This document shows positions 1-8,502 of a stretch of 64,000 nt of DNA, piece after piece. The notes below the pieces were generated by a model. That model was not told the DNA's origin, did not search any database, and saw only the letters and a program-made list of their open reading frames with translations. Both the position numbers and the translations under genes were made by a program. Each line of letters opens with the position of its first letter. The stretch's first letter is position 1. Origin of the DNA: Candidatus Dormiibacter inghamiae (GTDB taxonomy: Bacteria > Chloroflexota > Dormibacteria > Dormibacterales > Dormibacteraceae); the NCBI GenBank assembly GCA_016464825.1, contig JAEKNQ010000036.1, positions 45,825 through 109,824 of the forward strand. Reading direction: 5' to 3'.

Positions 1-1
1 G

Positions 2-178
2 CCCTACGCGGTCGATCGCGAGGTGGAGGATATCGAGGCCATCATCGCCGAAGCCGGTGGGACTGCTCCGACTAGCCGCTGTATCACATCAGAAGATCCT
101 CTCGTTTCGCAACGATATGAGCATGTCAACAGGAACGCTGGAGTCATGGGGGCGCCCCAAGCGCGGCCAGTAGGCTGA
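2..178 (+). pseudogene. Alpha/beta hydrolase fragment
   Basis: A frame is open from base 2 to a TGA at 176-178. Its first residues (YAVDREVEDIEAIIAEAGG) resemble the stretch that precedes the nucleophile elbow in a common actinobacterial alpha/beta hydrolase family. The expected G-x-S-x-G elbow does not follow. The remaining 35 or so residues look unlike the family and the frame then stops. I read this as the broken end of a hydrolase gene that begins outside the window. A chance resemblance cannot be excluded because only about 20 residues are informative. Confidence 0.35.
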
Positions 179-183
179 AGACC

Positions 184-846
184 GTGGACTTCGTCGACGG
201 CCGGTTTCTCGCCTATGTCGCGGTGGCGGGGCTGCTGATCATCACACCCGGTCCGGATATGGCGCTCGTCTCTCGCAACGCGCTGCGCAGTGGTGTCGAT
301 GCCGTGGCCCCGACTGCCCTCGGTGTGGGTCTCGGCATTCTGGGCTGGGCGGCGGCAGCGGCGTTCGGCGTCGCTACTCTGCTGGCCCGCTCGGCCACCG
401 TCTTCACGATGCTGCGCCTCGCTGGAGCCGCGTACCTCATAGTGCTGGGCCTGTTGGCTCTGCGGTCGGTGCTCCGCACTCGCGCCGGCGGCCACGCGGC
501 GCCACAACCAGCGCCGACGAGCGCCGATCCATACGTCAGTCGCCGGTTGGCATTCCTGCAGGGGCTGACTGGCAACATCCTCAACCCCAAGGCGGCGGTC
601 ATCTTCCTGACGCTGGTGCCGCAGTTCCTGCGCCCGGGAGATGGCCCAGCGCGCGCCATGGTCATGGTGGCTTTGTTCGAGGTCATGCTGGTCAGCTGGC
701 TGCTCCTCTACGGCCGCGGTCTGGCCGGGCTCGGTGCCAGCCCGGTGGGGCGCCGCCTGCGCCGCCGCTTCGAGACAGTGGCCGGCGTCGTGCTCGTCGG
801 CCTCGGCGTCCGCGTCGCCTGGGAGTCGTTAGGGGCCGCGCCCTGA
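184..846 (+). CDS. LysE/RhtB family amino-acid exporter
   Basis: A 220-residue membrane protein with a GTG start. The N-terminus carries the family signature (LLIITPGPDMALVSRNAL, residues 13-30), including the conserved PGPD-type turn after the first helix. About six hydrophobic segments follow, and a second conserved block reads GNILNPKAAVIFLTLVPQF. Members export amino acids or small metabolites by proton antiport, but the substrate cannot be read from sequence. Length is normal for the family (about 200-220). The gene stands alone, starting 6 bp after the hydrolase fragment and converging with the minus-strand acyl-CoA dehydrogenase region. There is no clear Shine-Dalgarno. Confidence 0.9.
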   Translation: MDFVDGRFLAYVAVAGLLIITPGPDMALVSRNALRSGVDAVAPTALGVGLGILGWAAAAAFGVATLLARSATVFTMLRLAGAAYLIVLGLLALRSVLRTRAGGHAAPQPAPTSADPYVSRRLAFLQGLTGNILNPKAAVIFLTLVPQFLRPGDGPARAMVMVALFEVMLVSWLLLYGRGLAGLGASPVGRRLRRRFETVAGVVLVGLGVRVAWESLGAAP

Positions 847-902
847 CCCCGAGCTATGCGTGCAAGTGCGGACACACCCTTTGGGTTTGTGCCCAGGCCT
901 CC

Positions 903-1102
903 TCAGATCGCTCCCGCTCGCTCCAGCTCCTCGACCGCGGCGGGGCGGACCCCAGCTCGGCGAGTATGGCTCTGGTGTGCTCGCCAAGCGCTGGCACACG
1001 ATTCATGGCAACGTCTGCCCCCCTCCATGCGGGCGGCAGGCTGCGCAGCCCTATGCCACCGGTGATCTTGGCAGACGACAGTGACGCCCTCGAGGGCGAG
1101 CA
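903..1102 (-). pseudogene. CaiB/BaiF CoA-transferase remnant
   Basis: Directly downstream of the acyl-CoA dehydrogenase, an ATG overlaps its TGA (ATGA) and opens with MLALEGVTVV, the usual N-terminus of CaiB/BaiF CoA-transferases. After about ten codons the similarity jumps to another frame that reads like the C-terminal end of the family (VPALGEHTRAILAELG). A further frame change gives GVRPAAVEELERAGAI before a TGA at 903-905. The roughly 350-residue catalytic core is missing. This is what an internal deletion plus frameshifts would leave of a CoA-transferase once co-transcribed with the dehydrogenase. Seen: short family-like motifs in the right order in different frames. Inferred: decay. 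Confidence 0.45.
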
Positions 1103-2293
1103 TCAGTAGGAGCGGGGAAGACCCAGGACGTGCTCCCCGATGTGCGCCAGGATCAGGTTGGTGGAGATCGGGGCGACCTGGTAAAGCCGCGTCTCGCGGA
1201 ACTTGCGCTCGATCTGGTAGCTGGACGCGAAGCCGTAGCCGCCGTAGGTCTGCATGGCCGCGTTGGCCGCCTGCCAAGAGGCCTCGGCTGCCAGCAGCAG
1301 CGCCATGTTGGCCTGCGAACCGCAGGGCTCGCCGCGGTCGAACAGCTCCGATGCCCGGGTCCGCATCAGCTCCGCCGCTTCCACGCCCACGTGGGCACGC
1401 GCGATGGGAAACTGGATGCCCTGGTTCTTACCAATGGGTCGCCCGAATACCTCGCGCTGCCCGGCTCGGTCCACTGCCTTCTCCACGAACCAGCGCCCAT
1501 CGCCGATGCACTCGGAGGCGATGAGGATGCGTTCTGCGTTCATGCCGTCGAGCACATAGCTGAAGCCTTTTCCTTCCTCCCCGACCAGGCTGCTCGCCGG
1601 GATCTCGAGGTTGTCGAAGATCAGCTCGTTGGTCTCGTTGTTGATCATGACGGGGATCGGTTTCACTGTCAGTCCGTGGGAGATGGCTTGGCGAAGTTCG
1701 ACCAGAAACATCGTCAGGCCGTCAGTCTTCTTGTGAACCTGCTCGATCGGAGTGGTGCGCGCCAGCAGCAGCAGCAGGTCGGAGTGCTGAACGCGTGAAA
1801 TGAAGATCTTTCTCCCGTTGACGACGTAGCCGCCATCCCTTGGCAGTGCGGTGGTGGTAAGCGCAGTGGTGTCAGTGCCGGCCACCGGCTCGGTGACGCC
1901 AAAAGCCTGCAGCCTAAGCTGCCCTGAGGCAATCCTGGGCAGCAGCTCTCCCTTCTGCTCCTCCGAGCCATGGCGCAGCAGCGCGCCCATCACGTACATC
2001 TGGGCATGAGCCGGCTGTGCGTTGCCGCCGGACCGGTTGACCTCCTCCAAGATGATGGAAGCCTTGGTCAGGGAGAGACCCAGGCCCCCGTACTTCTCGG
2101 GGATGAGCGCCGCCAGGTAGCGGGCCTCCGTCATCGCTTTGACGAATTCCTCTGGATAGGCTCGCTTGCTGTCGAGGTCCGACCAGTAGCTCTCCGGAAA
2201 GCGGCGGCAGAGCTCGCGGACTGACTGGCGGAGATCCCCCGCGACCTCCTGCCGCGCCGCCGCTCTCCGCCTGCGGATGCTCACTGCCCCCAA
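1103..2293 (-). CDS. Acyl-CoA dehydrogenase family protein
   Basis: A 396-residue flavoenzyme of the acyl-CoA dehydrogenase fold. Visible landmarks are the N-terminal helical domain with ALIPEKYGGLGLS, the FAD/substrate strand FGVTEPVAGTDTTALTTTA, the beta-domain ending at VNGRKIFISR, and the C-terminal helix YGGYGFASSYQIERKFRETR. Where classical members carry the catalytic Glu (IYEGT) this protein reads LYQVAPIST. It therefore belongs to the subgroup without a base at that position, and its substrate is unclear. Start: TTG at 2293; a GTG at 2284 is equally possible, and neither has a strong Shine-Dalgarno. The remnant of a CaiB CoA-transferase follows with ATGA overlap, so the original operon paired CoA activation with dehydrogenation. 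Confidence 0.9.
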   Translation of the reverse strand: MGAVSIRRRRAAARQEVAGDLRQSVRELCRRFPESYWSDLDSKRAYPEEFVKAMTEARYLAALIPEKYGGLGLSLTKASIILEEVNRSGGNAQPAHAQMYVMGALLRHGSEEQKGELLPRIASGQLRLQAFGVTEPVAGTDTTALTTTALPRDGGYVVNGRKIFISRVQHSDLLLLLARTTPIEQVHKKTDGLTMFLVELRQAISHGLTVKPIPVMINNETNELIFDNLEIPASSLVGEEGKGFSYVLDGMNAERILIASECIGDGRWFVEKAVDRAGQREVFGRPIGKNQGIQFPIARAHVGVEAAELMRTRASELFDRGEPCGSQANMALLLAAEASWQAANAAMQTYGGYGFASSYQIERKFRETRLYQVAPISTNLILAHIGEHVLGLPRSY

Positions 2294-2298
2294 GGATG

Positions 2299-2340
2299 CC
2301 AGGCGGAGCCTGCCTGGTGGGGAACTGTCACCAGGGTGAC
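2299..2340. promoter_or_regulatory. Two inverted repeats in a divergent promoter region
   Basis: GTCACC-AG-GGTGAC (2327-2340) is a near-perfect palindrome, and CCAGGC-N7-GCCTGG (2299-2317) is a second one beside the dehydrogenase start. They lie between the minus-strand dehydrogenase and the plus-strand sensor kinase, where a TetR- or FadR-like repressor of acyl-CoA genes would be expected to bind. The function is inferred from position only. Confidence 0.35.
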
Positions 2341-2448
2341 GTTCCGTGTGTCGCCCAGCCGTCGGACGCCTGACACAGCCGCCGCCTAGGCTCAGCCATG
2401 AGGTGGCAGATGGTCACTGAACAATTCGTCAGGTGAAGAGAGGGAGCG

Positions 2449-3345
2449 ATGGGTACAACTGCAGAACTCGAGCGCAACCAGGTGGCGGTTGTGCTTGGCT
2501 ATGAAACGGCGATCGATCTCGAGGTCGGCAATGGCGGACCGGTCGGCGACGAGGCCCCGATGGAATTGGTCGGCGCTGTCGCCGGCGGCAAACCACCGCC
2601 TGGGCAAACGGGCCCAGACGTGGTCGATTCATCGTTTACAGCAGCCTTGGGAGCGCCCACACAGGTGGTGACCCTAGAGCCACCCGGTCGTGACGACGAT
2701 GCGAGCCGAGGAGAACTCCAGTCGACGGAACTACGCGTCAAGCAAGAGCTCGCTCGTGAGCTCCACGATCGAGTCGCTCAGACCCTGACGACGATGCTGG
2801 TCGAGATGGAGAACTTCAAGGCCGGCGAGTTGGGAAGCGAGCGGGTGGCCGCGGAGGTGACCTACTACCAGGACGCGACCCGCGAGGTGCTCAGCAACAT
2901 CCGCGCCATCCTTCATGAGCTGCGGGGCGATGAGGACATAGGGCACGACCTGCCGGACCGGGTCCGCCGACTGCTCGACCGGTTCCAGGCCCAAACCGGC
3001 ATCCTCACCCGGCTGTCCGTCGCGCCGCGCTGGCCGGTGCGCATGGCGATCATGGCTGCGATCAACCTTTACCGGATGCTGGTGGAGGCACTCAACAATG
3101 TCCGCCTGCACAGCGGCGCGAAGCTGGTCGAGGTTTCCTTCCAGATTACGGATGGCGACCTGGCAGTGGTGAGCGTCATCGATGATGGGCAGGGCTTCCG
3201 AGGTGGCCTGTCGGACGAGATGGGGCTGGGCATGCTCGGCATGAGAGAACGTGCACTGCTACTTGGAGGCGAATTGTCCATCACACCCATCCCCTCCCAC
3301 GGCACCGAACTTGCGGTAGTGATTCCGAAGGACAAGCTGATATGA
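2449..3345 (+). CDS. NarL-family sensor histidine kinase
   Basis: A 298-residue soluble two-component kinase. Residues 1-90 have no recognisable sensor domain and no membrane segment. The HisKA_3 dimerisation block follows with the phospho-acceptor His at about 106 (ELHDRVAQ). The HATPase_c domain has the N box at about 213-221 (EALNNVRLH), a DDGQGF box at 245-250 and the GLGMLGMRER lid at 259-268. An AGAGAGGGAGC tract before ATG 2449 acts as a good Shine-Dalgarno. The stop overlaps the start of the response regulator by 4 bp (ATGA), so the two are translationally coupled and form one system. The signal is unknown, and the absence of a membrane anchor points to a cytoplasmic cue. Confidence 0.93.
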   Translation: MGTTAELERNQVAVVLGYETAIDLEVGNGGPVGDEAPMELVGAVAGGKPPPGQTGPDVVDSSFTAALGAPTQVVTLEPPGRDDDASRGELQSTELRVKQELARELHDRVAQTLTTMLVEMENFKAGELGSERVAAEVTYYQDATREVLSNIRAILHELRGDEDIGHDLPDRVRRLLDRFQAQTGILTRLSVAPRWPVRMAIMAAINLYRMLVEALNNVRLHSGAKLVEVSFQITDGDLAVVSVIDDGQGFRGGLSDEMGLGMLGMRERALLLGGELSITPIPSHGTELAVVIPKDKLI

Positions 3346-3998
3346 GTGTCAGCACCGAGACCGTGAAGGTAGTCGTCGTCGACGATCAGACCCTGTTTCG
3401 CAGTGGGCTCGCCCTGCTGCTGGGTGAGGATTCTCGGATCCAGGTTGTCGGCCAGGCCGGCAACGGACTGGCCGCCATAGATCTGATTTCCTCACTCAAG
3501 CCCGATGTGATCCTGATGGATGTCAAGATGCCGGAGCTGGACGGCATCGAGGCCACCCGGCGCATCATCGCCGCCAATCCGGACGTGAAGGTGCTGATCC
3601 TCACCACCTTCGACACGGAGTCCAGCATCCTTCACGCGTTGCAGGCCGGGGCCTCGGGCTACGTGCTCAAGGACTCGCGCGCTGACGCCATCGTCTCCAG
3701 CATCCTGGCCGTGATGGCTGGCGAGCGGGTGATGGCCAGCAGCGTGGCAGCGCGGGTGCTCGACATGCTGACCGGTACCAGCACCCGCAACGAGTTCTAC
3801 GATGGGCTTACCCCGCGCGAGATCGAGGTCCTGCAGTTGCTGGCGAGTGGTATGGCCAACAAGCAGATCGCCTACAAGCTGCGAATCAGCGAAAAGACTG
3901 TGCGCAATCACGTCAGCAACATGTACGAGAAGCTGCACATCTTCGACCGCGCCCAGGCGGTCCTCTATGCAGTTCGCAAAGGGCTCGTAGAGCTATAA
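3342..3998 (+). CDS. LuxR/NarL-family response regulator
   Basis: A 218-residue response regulator with a complete receiver: acid pair D14/D15, phospho-acceptor D60 (MDVKMP), T88/T89 and K110. A LuxR-type helix-turn-helix follows at about 156-200 (LTPREIEVLQLLASG, then EKTVRNHVSNMYEKL). All phosphorelay residues are intact, so it should be phosphorylated by the kinase encoded just upstream, with which it overlaps by ATGA. Target genes cannot be read. The Crp-like regulator that follows after a 165-bp gap is the nearest candidate. Confidence 0.95.
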   Translation: MSVSTETVKVVVVDDQTLFRSGLALLLGEDSRIQVVGQAGNGLAAIDLISSLKPDVILMDVKMPELDGIEATRRIIAANPDVKVLILTTFDTESSILHALQAGASGYVLKDSRADAIVSSILAVMAGERVMASSVAARVLDMLTGTSTRNEFYDGLTPREIEVLQLLASGMANKQIAYKLRISEKTVRNHVSNMYEKLHIFDRAQAVLYAVRKGLVEL

Positions 3999-4163
3999 AC
4001 CTCCGGCGTCCCGCCGCCTTAGCCGGTGGGGGATGAAGCCGACCCTGCGCAGCCGCATAGCGGCGAAGTGGCGGACCGGACCGGCGCCAAGTCTTCGACG
4101 TTTGACGACACCGCGGCCGCCGTGCATCGACAATAATGACCTCGGACAACGAGAACAAGAGAA

Positions 4164-4814
4164 GTGTCTGAAAACCTGAGCGCAAGCGAACTGCAGCGTG
4201 TCTTCGGCCTGGCTCGCCGTCGCCGGTATCCCGCCGGAGAAGCCATCATGCACGAGGGGGATCCGGCAGATAGCGTTCACGTGATCGTCAAGGGTCGAGT
4301 GGCAAGCCTGGTCAACAGCCGGCTCGGTCAGCACCTCACATTCTCGATCATGGGTGAGGGAGAGCTGTTCGGCGAACTGGCACTGCTTTCGACCGAGGGC
4401 CAGCGCTCAGCGACCATTCGCGCCTTGGAGGCGACCGAAACACTGAGGGTCGGCCGGGAGGACTTCCAGAGGTTACGTCTGCAGACTCCAGAGGTGAGTG
4501 AGATCCTTATCCAGCTGCTGGTGAGACGCGTACTGCGGTTGTCCCAACATTTGCGGGAAGCGTTGCACGTGCCTGTCGAAGCCCGAATCTGCAGGCGGTT
4601 GCTGGAACTGGCTGCCCTCTATGGCAGTTCCGCGCCCGGCACGGTGATCCCGCTCAGCCAGGACGACCTGGCCGGCCTGACCGGAGCTGCCAGGGCAACC
4701 GTGAACCGGGTCCTCCGCGAGGAGGAGCGCCGCGGAGTCGTTGCCTTGAGGCGGCGGCGGGTCACCATCGTCGACCCCGGGGGCCTTCGGCGACGCGCCC
4801 AGATTGACTACTGA
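4164..4814 (+). CDS. Crp/Fnr-family transcription regulator
   Basis: A 216-residue protein with a GTG start. It has an N-terminal cyclic-nucleotide-binding barrel (about 10-125) and a C-terminal winged helix with the Crp HTH at about 164-187 (LSQDDLAGLTGAARATVNRV). The phosphate-binding cassette reads GELFGELALLSTEGQRSATI. It keeps the Glu (E71) and Arg-Ser (R81, S82) that contact cAMP in Crp. There is no N-terminal Cys cluster, so it is not an Fnr-type oxygen sensor. A class III nucleotide cyclase domain is encoded two genes downstream at 5680, which makes cAMP the likely ligand (inference). Confidence 0.92.
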   Translation: MSENLSASELQRVFGLARRRRYPAGEAIMHEGDPADSVHVIVKGRVASLVNSRLGQHLTFSIMGEGELFGELALLSTEGQRSATIRALEATETLRVGREDFQRLRLQTPEVSEILIQLLVRRVLRLSQHLREALHVPVEARICRRLLELAALYGSSAPGTVIPLSQDDLAGLTGAARATVNRVLREEERRGVVALRRRRVTIVDPGGLRRRAQIDY

Positions 4815-4896
4815 TCGGCTAGCCGTGACATGGCACCTGGCCTAGCCGCGGGTTAGAATCACTGCACCACTTACACTGTCGGGTCTTCAAACGGGC

Positions 4897-5667
4897 GTGA
4901 GCGGAGGGAGTTTGAACATCGAGCCGACAATCCCGGTAGCCGTCGTGAATCAGTCAAGGAAGAGTGACGGCGAGGCGCTTCAGCTGGTCCAAGCCTTGCA
5001 GACCCAGGTTACTCGAGACCTCCAGCCAGCTTGGGGAGCGGCAGCTCAAATCCATTTCTTGGGCTCCAAAGCCGAGTTCCCGCCCCATTACTGGCGCCTC
5101 ACACTCCTGGACCAGAGGCCGCAAGGGGAGCCGCGCGGAGAATTCGGACACCACACGCTGCAGAAGATCGACGGTCAGTGGCTCCCGGTAGGCTATATTT
5201 ACACGGCTCCCGCCGCGGCCGCCTGGACCCGCACAGCCAGCCACGAATTGGTCGAAATGTTGTGCAATCCGTATCTCTGCGCCGCGTCATATCAGCACAA
5301 GCGGCACGAAGCACTCCAGCTGTACAGCCTTGAGGCTTGCGATCCGTGCCAGACCGGCGCCTACACGATCGATGGAGTGGAGGTCTCAAATTTCGTCTAC
5401 CCGGCGTTCTATTCGGAGCATCGACCGAAGCCTCTGGACCATATGGGACACTTGGAAAAGCCCTACTTCCCCCAGTTGGGCGGCATAGTCAGTGTGTACG
5501 ATTCGGCCCAGAGTGCCTGGGTGGGCAGGACTCCCGACCCAGCTGACCCTGGCAGGCTGATGTCACTGCCGGGGCCGGAAGGGGATCCCTTCCAGAACAA
5601 CGGTCTGACCATGTTCCGTACTGTTGGCTCGGAAATCCTACCCGGCCCTCCTCAATCGTCCCCCTGA
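4897..5667 (+). CDS. Hypothetical protein with zincin-like HExxE motif
   Basis: I do not recognise a named family. The 256-residue product has no signal peptide or membrane helix. It contains SHELVEMLCNP at about 115-125, i.e. H116-E117-x-x-E120, in a helix that resembles metzincin-like sites. A later block of acidic and Cys residues follows (EACDPCQTG, about 146-154), then a conserved-looking DGVEVSNFVYPAF segment. Start: GTG 4897; a TTG at 4912 sits 4 bp after a GGAGG and is an alternative. The gene lies 13 bp upstream of the cyclase/STAND gene on the same strand and may be co-transcribed with it. A peptidase activity is only a guess. Confidence 0.7.
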   Translation: MSGGSLNIEPTIPVAVVNQSRKSDGEALQLVQALQTQVTRDLQPAWGAAAQIHFLGSKAEFPPHYWRLTLLDQRPQGEPRGEFGHHTLQKIDGQWLPVGYIYTAPAAAAWTRTASHELVEMLCNPYLCAASYQHKRHEALQLYSLEACDPCQTGAYTIDGVEVSNFVYPAFYSEHRPKPLDHMGHLEKPYFPQLGGIVSVYDSAQSAWVGRTPDPADPGRLMSLPGPEGDPFQNNGLTMFRTVGSEILPGPPQSSP

Positions 5668-5679
5668 TCGAGGAGTGCC

Positions 5680-8343
5680 GTGTCACAGCCGACCCCTGGC
5701 CGTGTAGTCTTCCTTCTGACTGACATCGAAGGGTCCGCGAGCCACTGGCAGCGGCGCCCTGAGCGTATGCGCGTCGCTCTTCAACTGCACGATCGCATCG
5801 TCGCTGCGGAGGTCGAGCGCTTCGGAGGAAGCGTGCTGACGAGTCATGGAGAGGGGGACAGCTACTTCGCTGTGTTCGACCGCATACGACCCGCGGTGGA
5901 GTGCGCGGCTTCGATCCAGCGGCACCTACGCCACCAGTCGTGGCCCCAACGCACGCGCCTTCGCGTGCGCATGGCGATCCACGACGGTGAAGGCGGACCG
6001 GACTACCGTGGACCTTCGGCGAATCGCTGCGCTCGGCTGCGCTCGTGCGCGCACGGCGGCCAAGTCCTCTTGTCGTCGACCGCTGCGAGTCTCGCCTCTG
6101 GCGCCCTTCCTGACGGCGTCGGGCTTCGAGACCTTGGCGAGCACAGCCTGCGTGACGTTCCCGAACCGGAAAGAGTCTTTCAACTGGTCATCAAAGGCTT
6201 GCCTTCCAGGTTTCGGCCACTGCATTCGCTGGGCGCCTCCAGCCACAATCTCCCAGAGTTGACCAGTTCGTTCGTCGGGCGCCGCCGGGAGATCGCCTAC
6301 TTGAAGCGGGTCCTTGTGCGGGCGGCAGTCGTCTCCCTGGTTGGTCCGGCGGGTACAGGCAAGACGCGCCTGGCGCTGAAAGTCGCGAGGGACCTGCGAG
6401 AACAGTACGCGGGGGGCACCTGGTTCATCGACCTGGCTCCCTTGCGCGACCCGCAGCTTCTGGTTCAAGTGGTGATGGCAGCGCTCGGACTCCGCGAGGA
6501 GTCGACGCGCGCACCACTAAACACGCTGCAGGAAGCGCTTCACGAGCGGCGCACGTTGCTGGTCCTTGACAATTGTGAGCATCTGGTGGACGCGACGGCG
6601 CGGCTGGTTGAGCGGCTTGCGGCCACATGCCCGGAGTTGAAGGTGTTGGCCACCAGCCGTGAGGCCCTCAACATCGGAAGAGAGTTCGTATTTCCCGTAA
6701 TGCCTCTGTCGGTTGAAATTGTCGGTGGCTCAGCGTCTGGGGGCGTCCTCCGCTCGGAGGCAGCCCAGCTCTTTATCGAAAGGGCTCGCTCGGCGCGACC
6801 TGGCTTCACGCCCGGCGAACGCGGCTTGGCAGCGATCGGCGCCCTCTGCAGTCGGCTCGACGGGCTGCCGTTGGCCATTGAGTTGGCAGCCGCAAGGGTG
6901 GCCGTAATGTCGCCAGCCGAGGTGCTGACCCGGCTCGAGGACCGGTTCACGTTCTTGTCTGGCGGCGGCCGGCGGACCGCGCTCGCCCGGCACCAGACGC
7001 TCCGGGCGGCCATCGATTGGAGTTATCAGCTCCTCGACGAGCGGGAGCGGATGCTGTTTCACCGGCTCAGCGTCTTCAGCGGCAGTTTCGGGCTCGAGAG
7101 TGTGGAGGCTGTGTGTGGTGGCGACCCACTCGAGCCGCGAGAGATTATCGGTGTCCTGCAGCGAATCGTGACCAAGTCACTGGTCATGGTCCGCGAGGAA
7201 CGAGAACACGTGCGCTACGTGATGCTGGAAACGCTTCGCGATTTCGCTCGTGAGCGACTAGTGGCATCAGGCCAGGTAGGATTGGTGCGCCGTAGTCATC
7301 TCGACCATTACCTAGCCCTTGCAGCCAACTCGGCGCGGGATGAGGGTGGACCAACCGAAGAGCCCTGGATAGAGCGGTTGGAGCGTGACTATGACAACTT
7401 CATAGCGGGGCTCGATTGGGCGCGGAGCAACGATATCGAGGCCTGCCTGCGATTGTGTAGCGGACTCACTTGGTTCTGGCTCGTTCGCGGGCGCTTCAGC
7501 GAAGGCCGCCAGCGAATAGCTGACGCTCTCGTAGACGACGCCGAATTCACAGCCGCGCGGGCTGACGCCCTACGCTGTGTCGGCCGGCTGGCGTTACCAC
7601 AGCGCGATTATGCTGCAGCCATCGCCGCGACCGAGAGCAGTCTGGCCATCAGTCGTCGGCTCAACGATCGACAGCAGATCGGGCGTTGTCTAAATAACCT
7701 GGCGGTGTTCGCCATGCATCAGGAGGCCTTCGAGGAGGCGCGCCAATACTATGAGGAGAGCTTGGCAGTCTTCCGCGAGATTGGCAACCAACGTGCTCTC
7801 GCCATCCTGCTCGGCAATTTCGGCGTGCTCCAGACCGAGAACGGTGCGCTGGAGGAAGGATGCCGGCTTCTGGAAGAGACCATTGAGATTCACCATAACC
7901 TCCACAACGGGGGTCCCGAGGCTACTTTTCGGGCGGAACTCGCCGTCAACTACCTTTGTCGCGGCGACCTCGAAGCTGTTCAGACGTGCGCCTTGGAAGG
8001 GGTCCGACTCGCTTCGGCGTTGGGTGACCGGACCACTGTCGCCCTTTGTCTGGAGGCGTTGGCGTGGCTGGCAGCCGAGAGCGGCCAAGCGGAGACGGCA
8101 CTGCGATTGACTGGGGCCGTCCGCCAGCTGCGTCGTATGTTGGACGTACTCCCCTCCCCGGTTTCGCAGAAACGGGAGGTCCGGTGGCTGGCGCCGATTC
8201 GGCTGCGAATGCCGGAAATAGCCGAAGGACTGGAGAGGGAGGGAGAATTGCTGGCGATCGACGACGCTTTCGCTCTGGCGGAAGGTGTCGGCAGCTTCTC
8301 GAATGCGCCCTCCGGCAGCGAATCGCGTTCATTGTCTGGTTGA
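5680..8343 (+). CDS. Class III cyclase domain-STAND ATPase-TPR regulator
   Basis: An 887-residue multidomain signalling protein. Residues 1-170 form a class III nucleotide cyclase domain. Metal-binding Asp is in LTDIEGS, the second Asp in GEGDSYFAVF, and the Asn/Arg pair in GPSANRCARL. An NB-ARC/STAND ATPase follows, with P-loop GPAGTGKT at 222-229, Walker B LLVLDNCEH at about 293-301, and the GLPLAIELAAAR block. A winged-helix-like region comes next (HQTLRAAIDWSYQLLDE), and the C-terminal 250 residues are TPR-like helical repeats. GAGGAG 5 bp before GTG 5680 sets the start. There is no DNA-binding output domain. The architecture fits an ATP-dependent signalling scaffold that may make cAMP for the nearby Crp protein. 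Confidence 0.9.
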   Translation: MSQPTPGRVVFLLTDIEGSASHWQRRPERMRVALQLHDRIVAAEVERFGGSVLTSHGEGDSYFAVFDRIRPAVECAASIQRHLRHQSWPQRTRLRVRMAIHDGEGGPDYRGPSANRCARLRSCAHGGQVLLSSTAASLASGALPDGVGLRDLGEHSLRDVPEPERVFQLVIKGLPSRFRPLHSLGASSHNLPELTSSFVGRRREIAYLKRVLVRAAVVSLVGPAGTGKTRLALKVARDLREQYAGGTWFIDLAPLRDPQLLVQVVMAALGLREESTRAPLNTLQEALHERRTLLVLDNCEHLVDATARLVERLAATCPELKVLATSREALNIGREFVFPVMPLSVEIVGGSASGGVLRSEAAQLFIERARSARPGFTPGERGLAAIGALCSRLDGLPLAIELAAARVAVMSPAEVLTRLEDRFTFLSGGGRRTALARHQTLRAAIDWSYQLLDERERMLFHRLSVFSGSFGLESVEAVCGGDPLEPREIIGVLQRIVTKSLVMVREEREHVRYVMLETLRDFARERLVASGQVGLVRRSHLDHYLALAANSARDEGGPTEEPWIERLERDYDNFIAGLDWARSNDIEACLRLCSGLTWFWLVRGRFSEGRQRIADALVDDAEFTAARADALRCVGRLALPQRDYAAAIAATESSLAISRRLNDRQQIGRCLNNLAVFAMHQEAFEEARQYYEESLAVFREIGNQRALAILLGNFGVLQTENGALEEGCRLLEETIEIHHNLHNGGPEATFRAELAVNYLCRGDLEAVQTCALEGVRLASALGDRTTVALCLEALAWLAAESGQAETALRLTGAVRQLRRMLDVLPSPVSQKREVRWLAPIRLRMPEIAEGLEREGELLAIDDAFALAEGVGSFSNAPSGSESRSLSG

Positions 8344-8349
8344 GCCGTC

Positions 8350-8365
8350 CGCCCCTTTCGGGGCG
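8350..8365 (+). terminator. Hairpin after the cyclase/STAND gene
   Basis: CGCCCC-TTTC-GGGGCG forms a 6-bp GC stem with a 4-base loop, 7 bp after the stop codon. There is no run of T after it, so it may be a Rho-assisted end or mRNA 3' stabiliser rather than a classical terminator. Confidence 0.4.
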
Positions 8366-8502
8366 TCTCATGCTGACACCGGGCTAGCGGAATGTCAGGT
8401 CGAGTTGTCGCAGTCGCGCCGGGCTGGCGAGAAGGTCCACTCGACCTGGTAGGCGAGCCGTTAAGCCGGGGGCTGCGCGGTTTGGGCATGTCGTGAGGAC
8501 AA

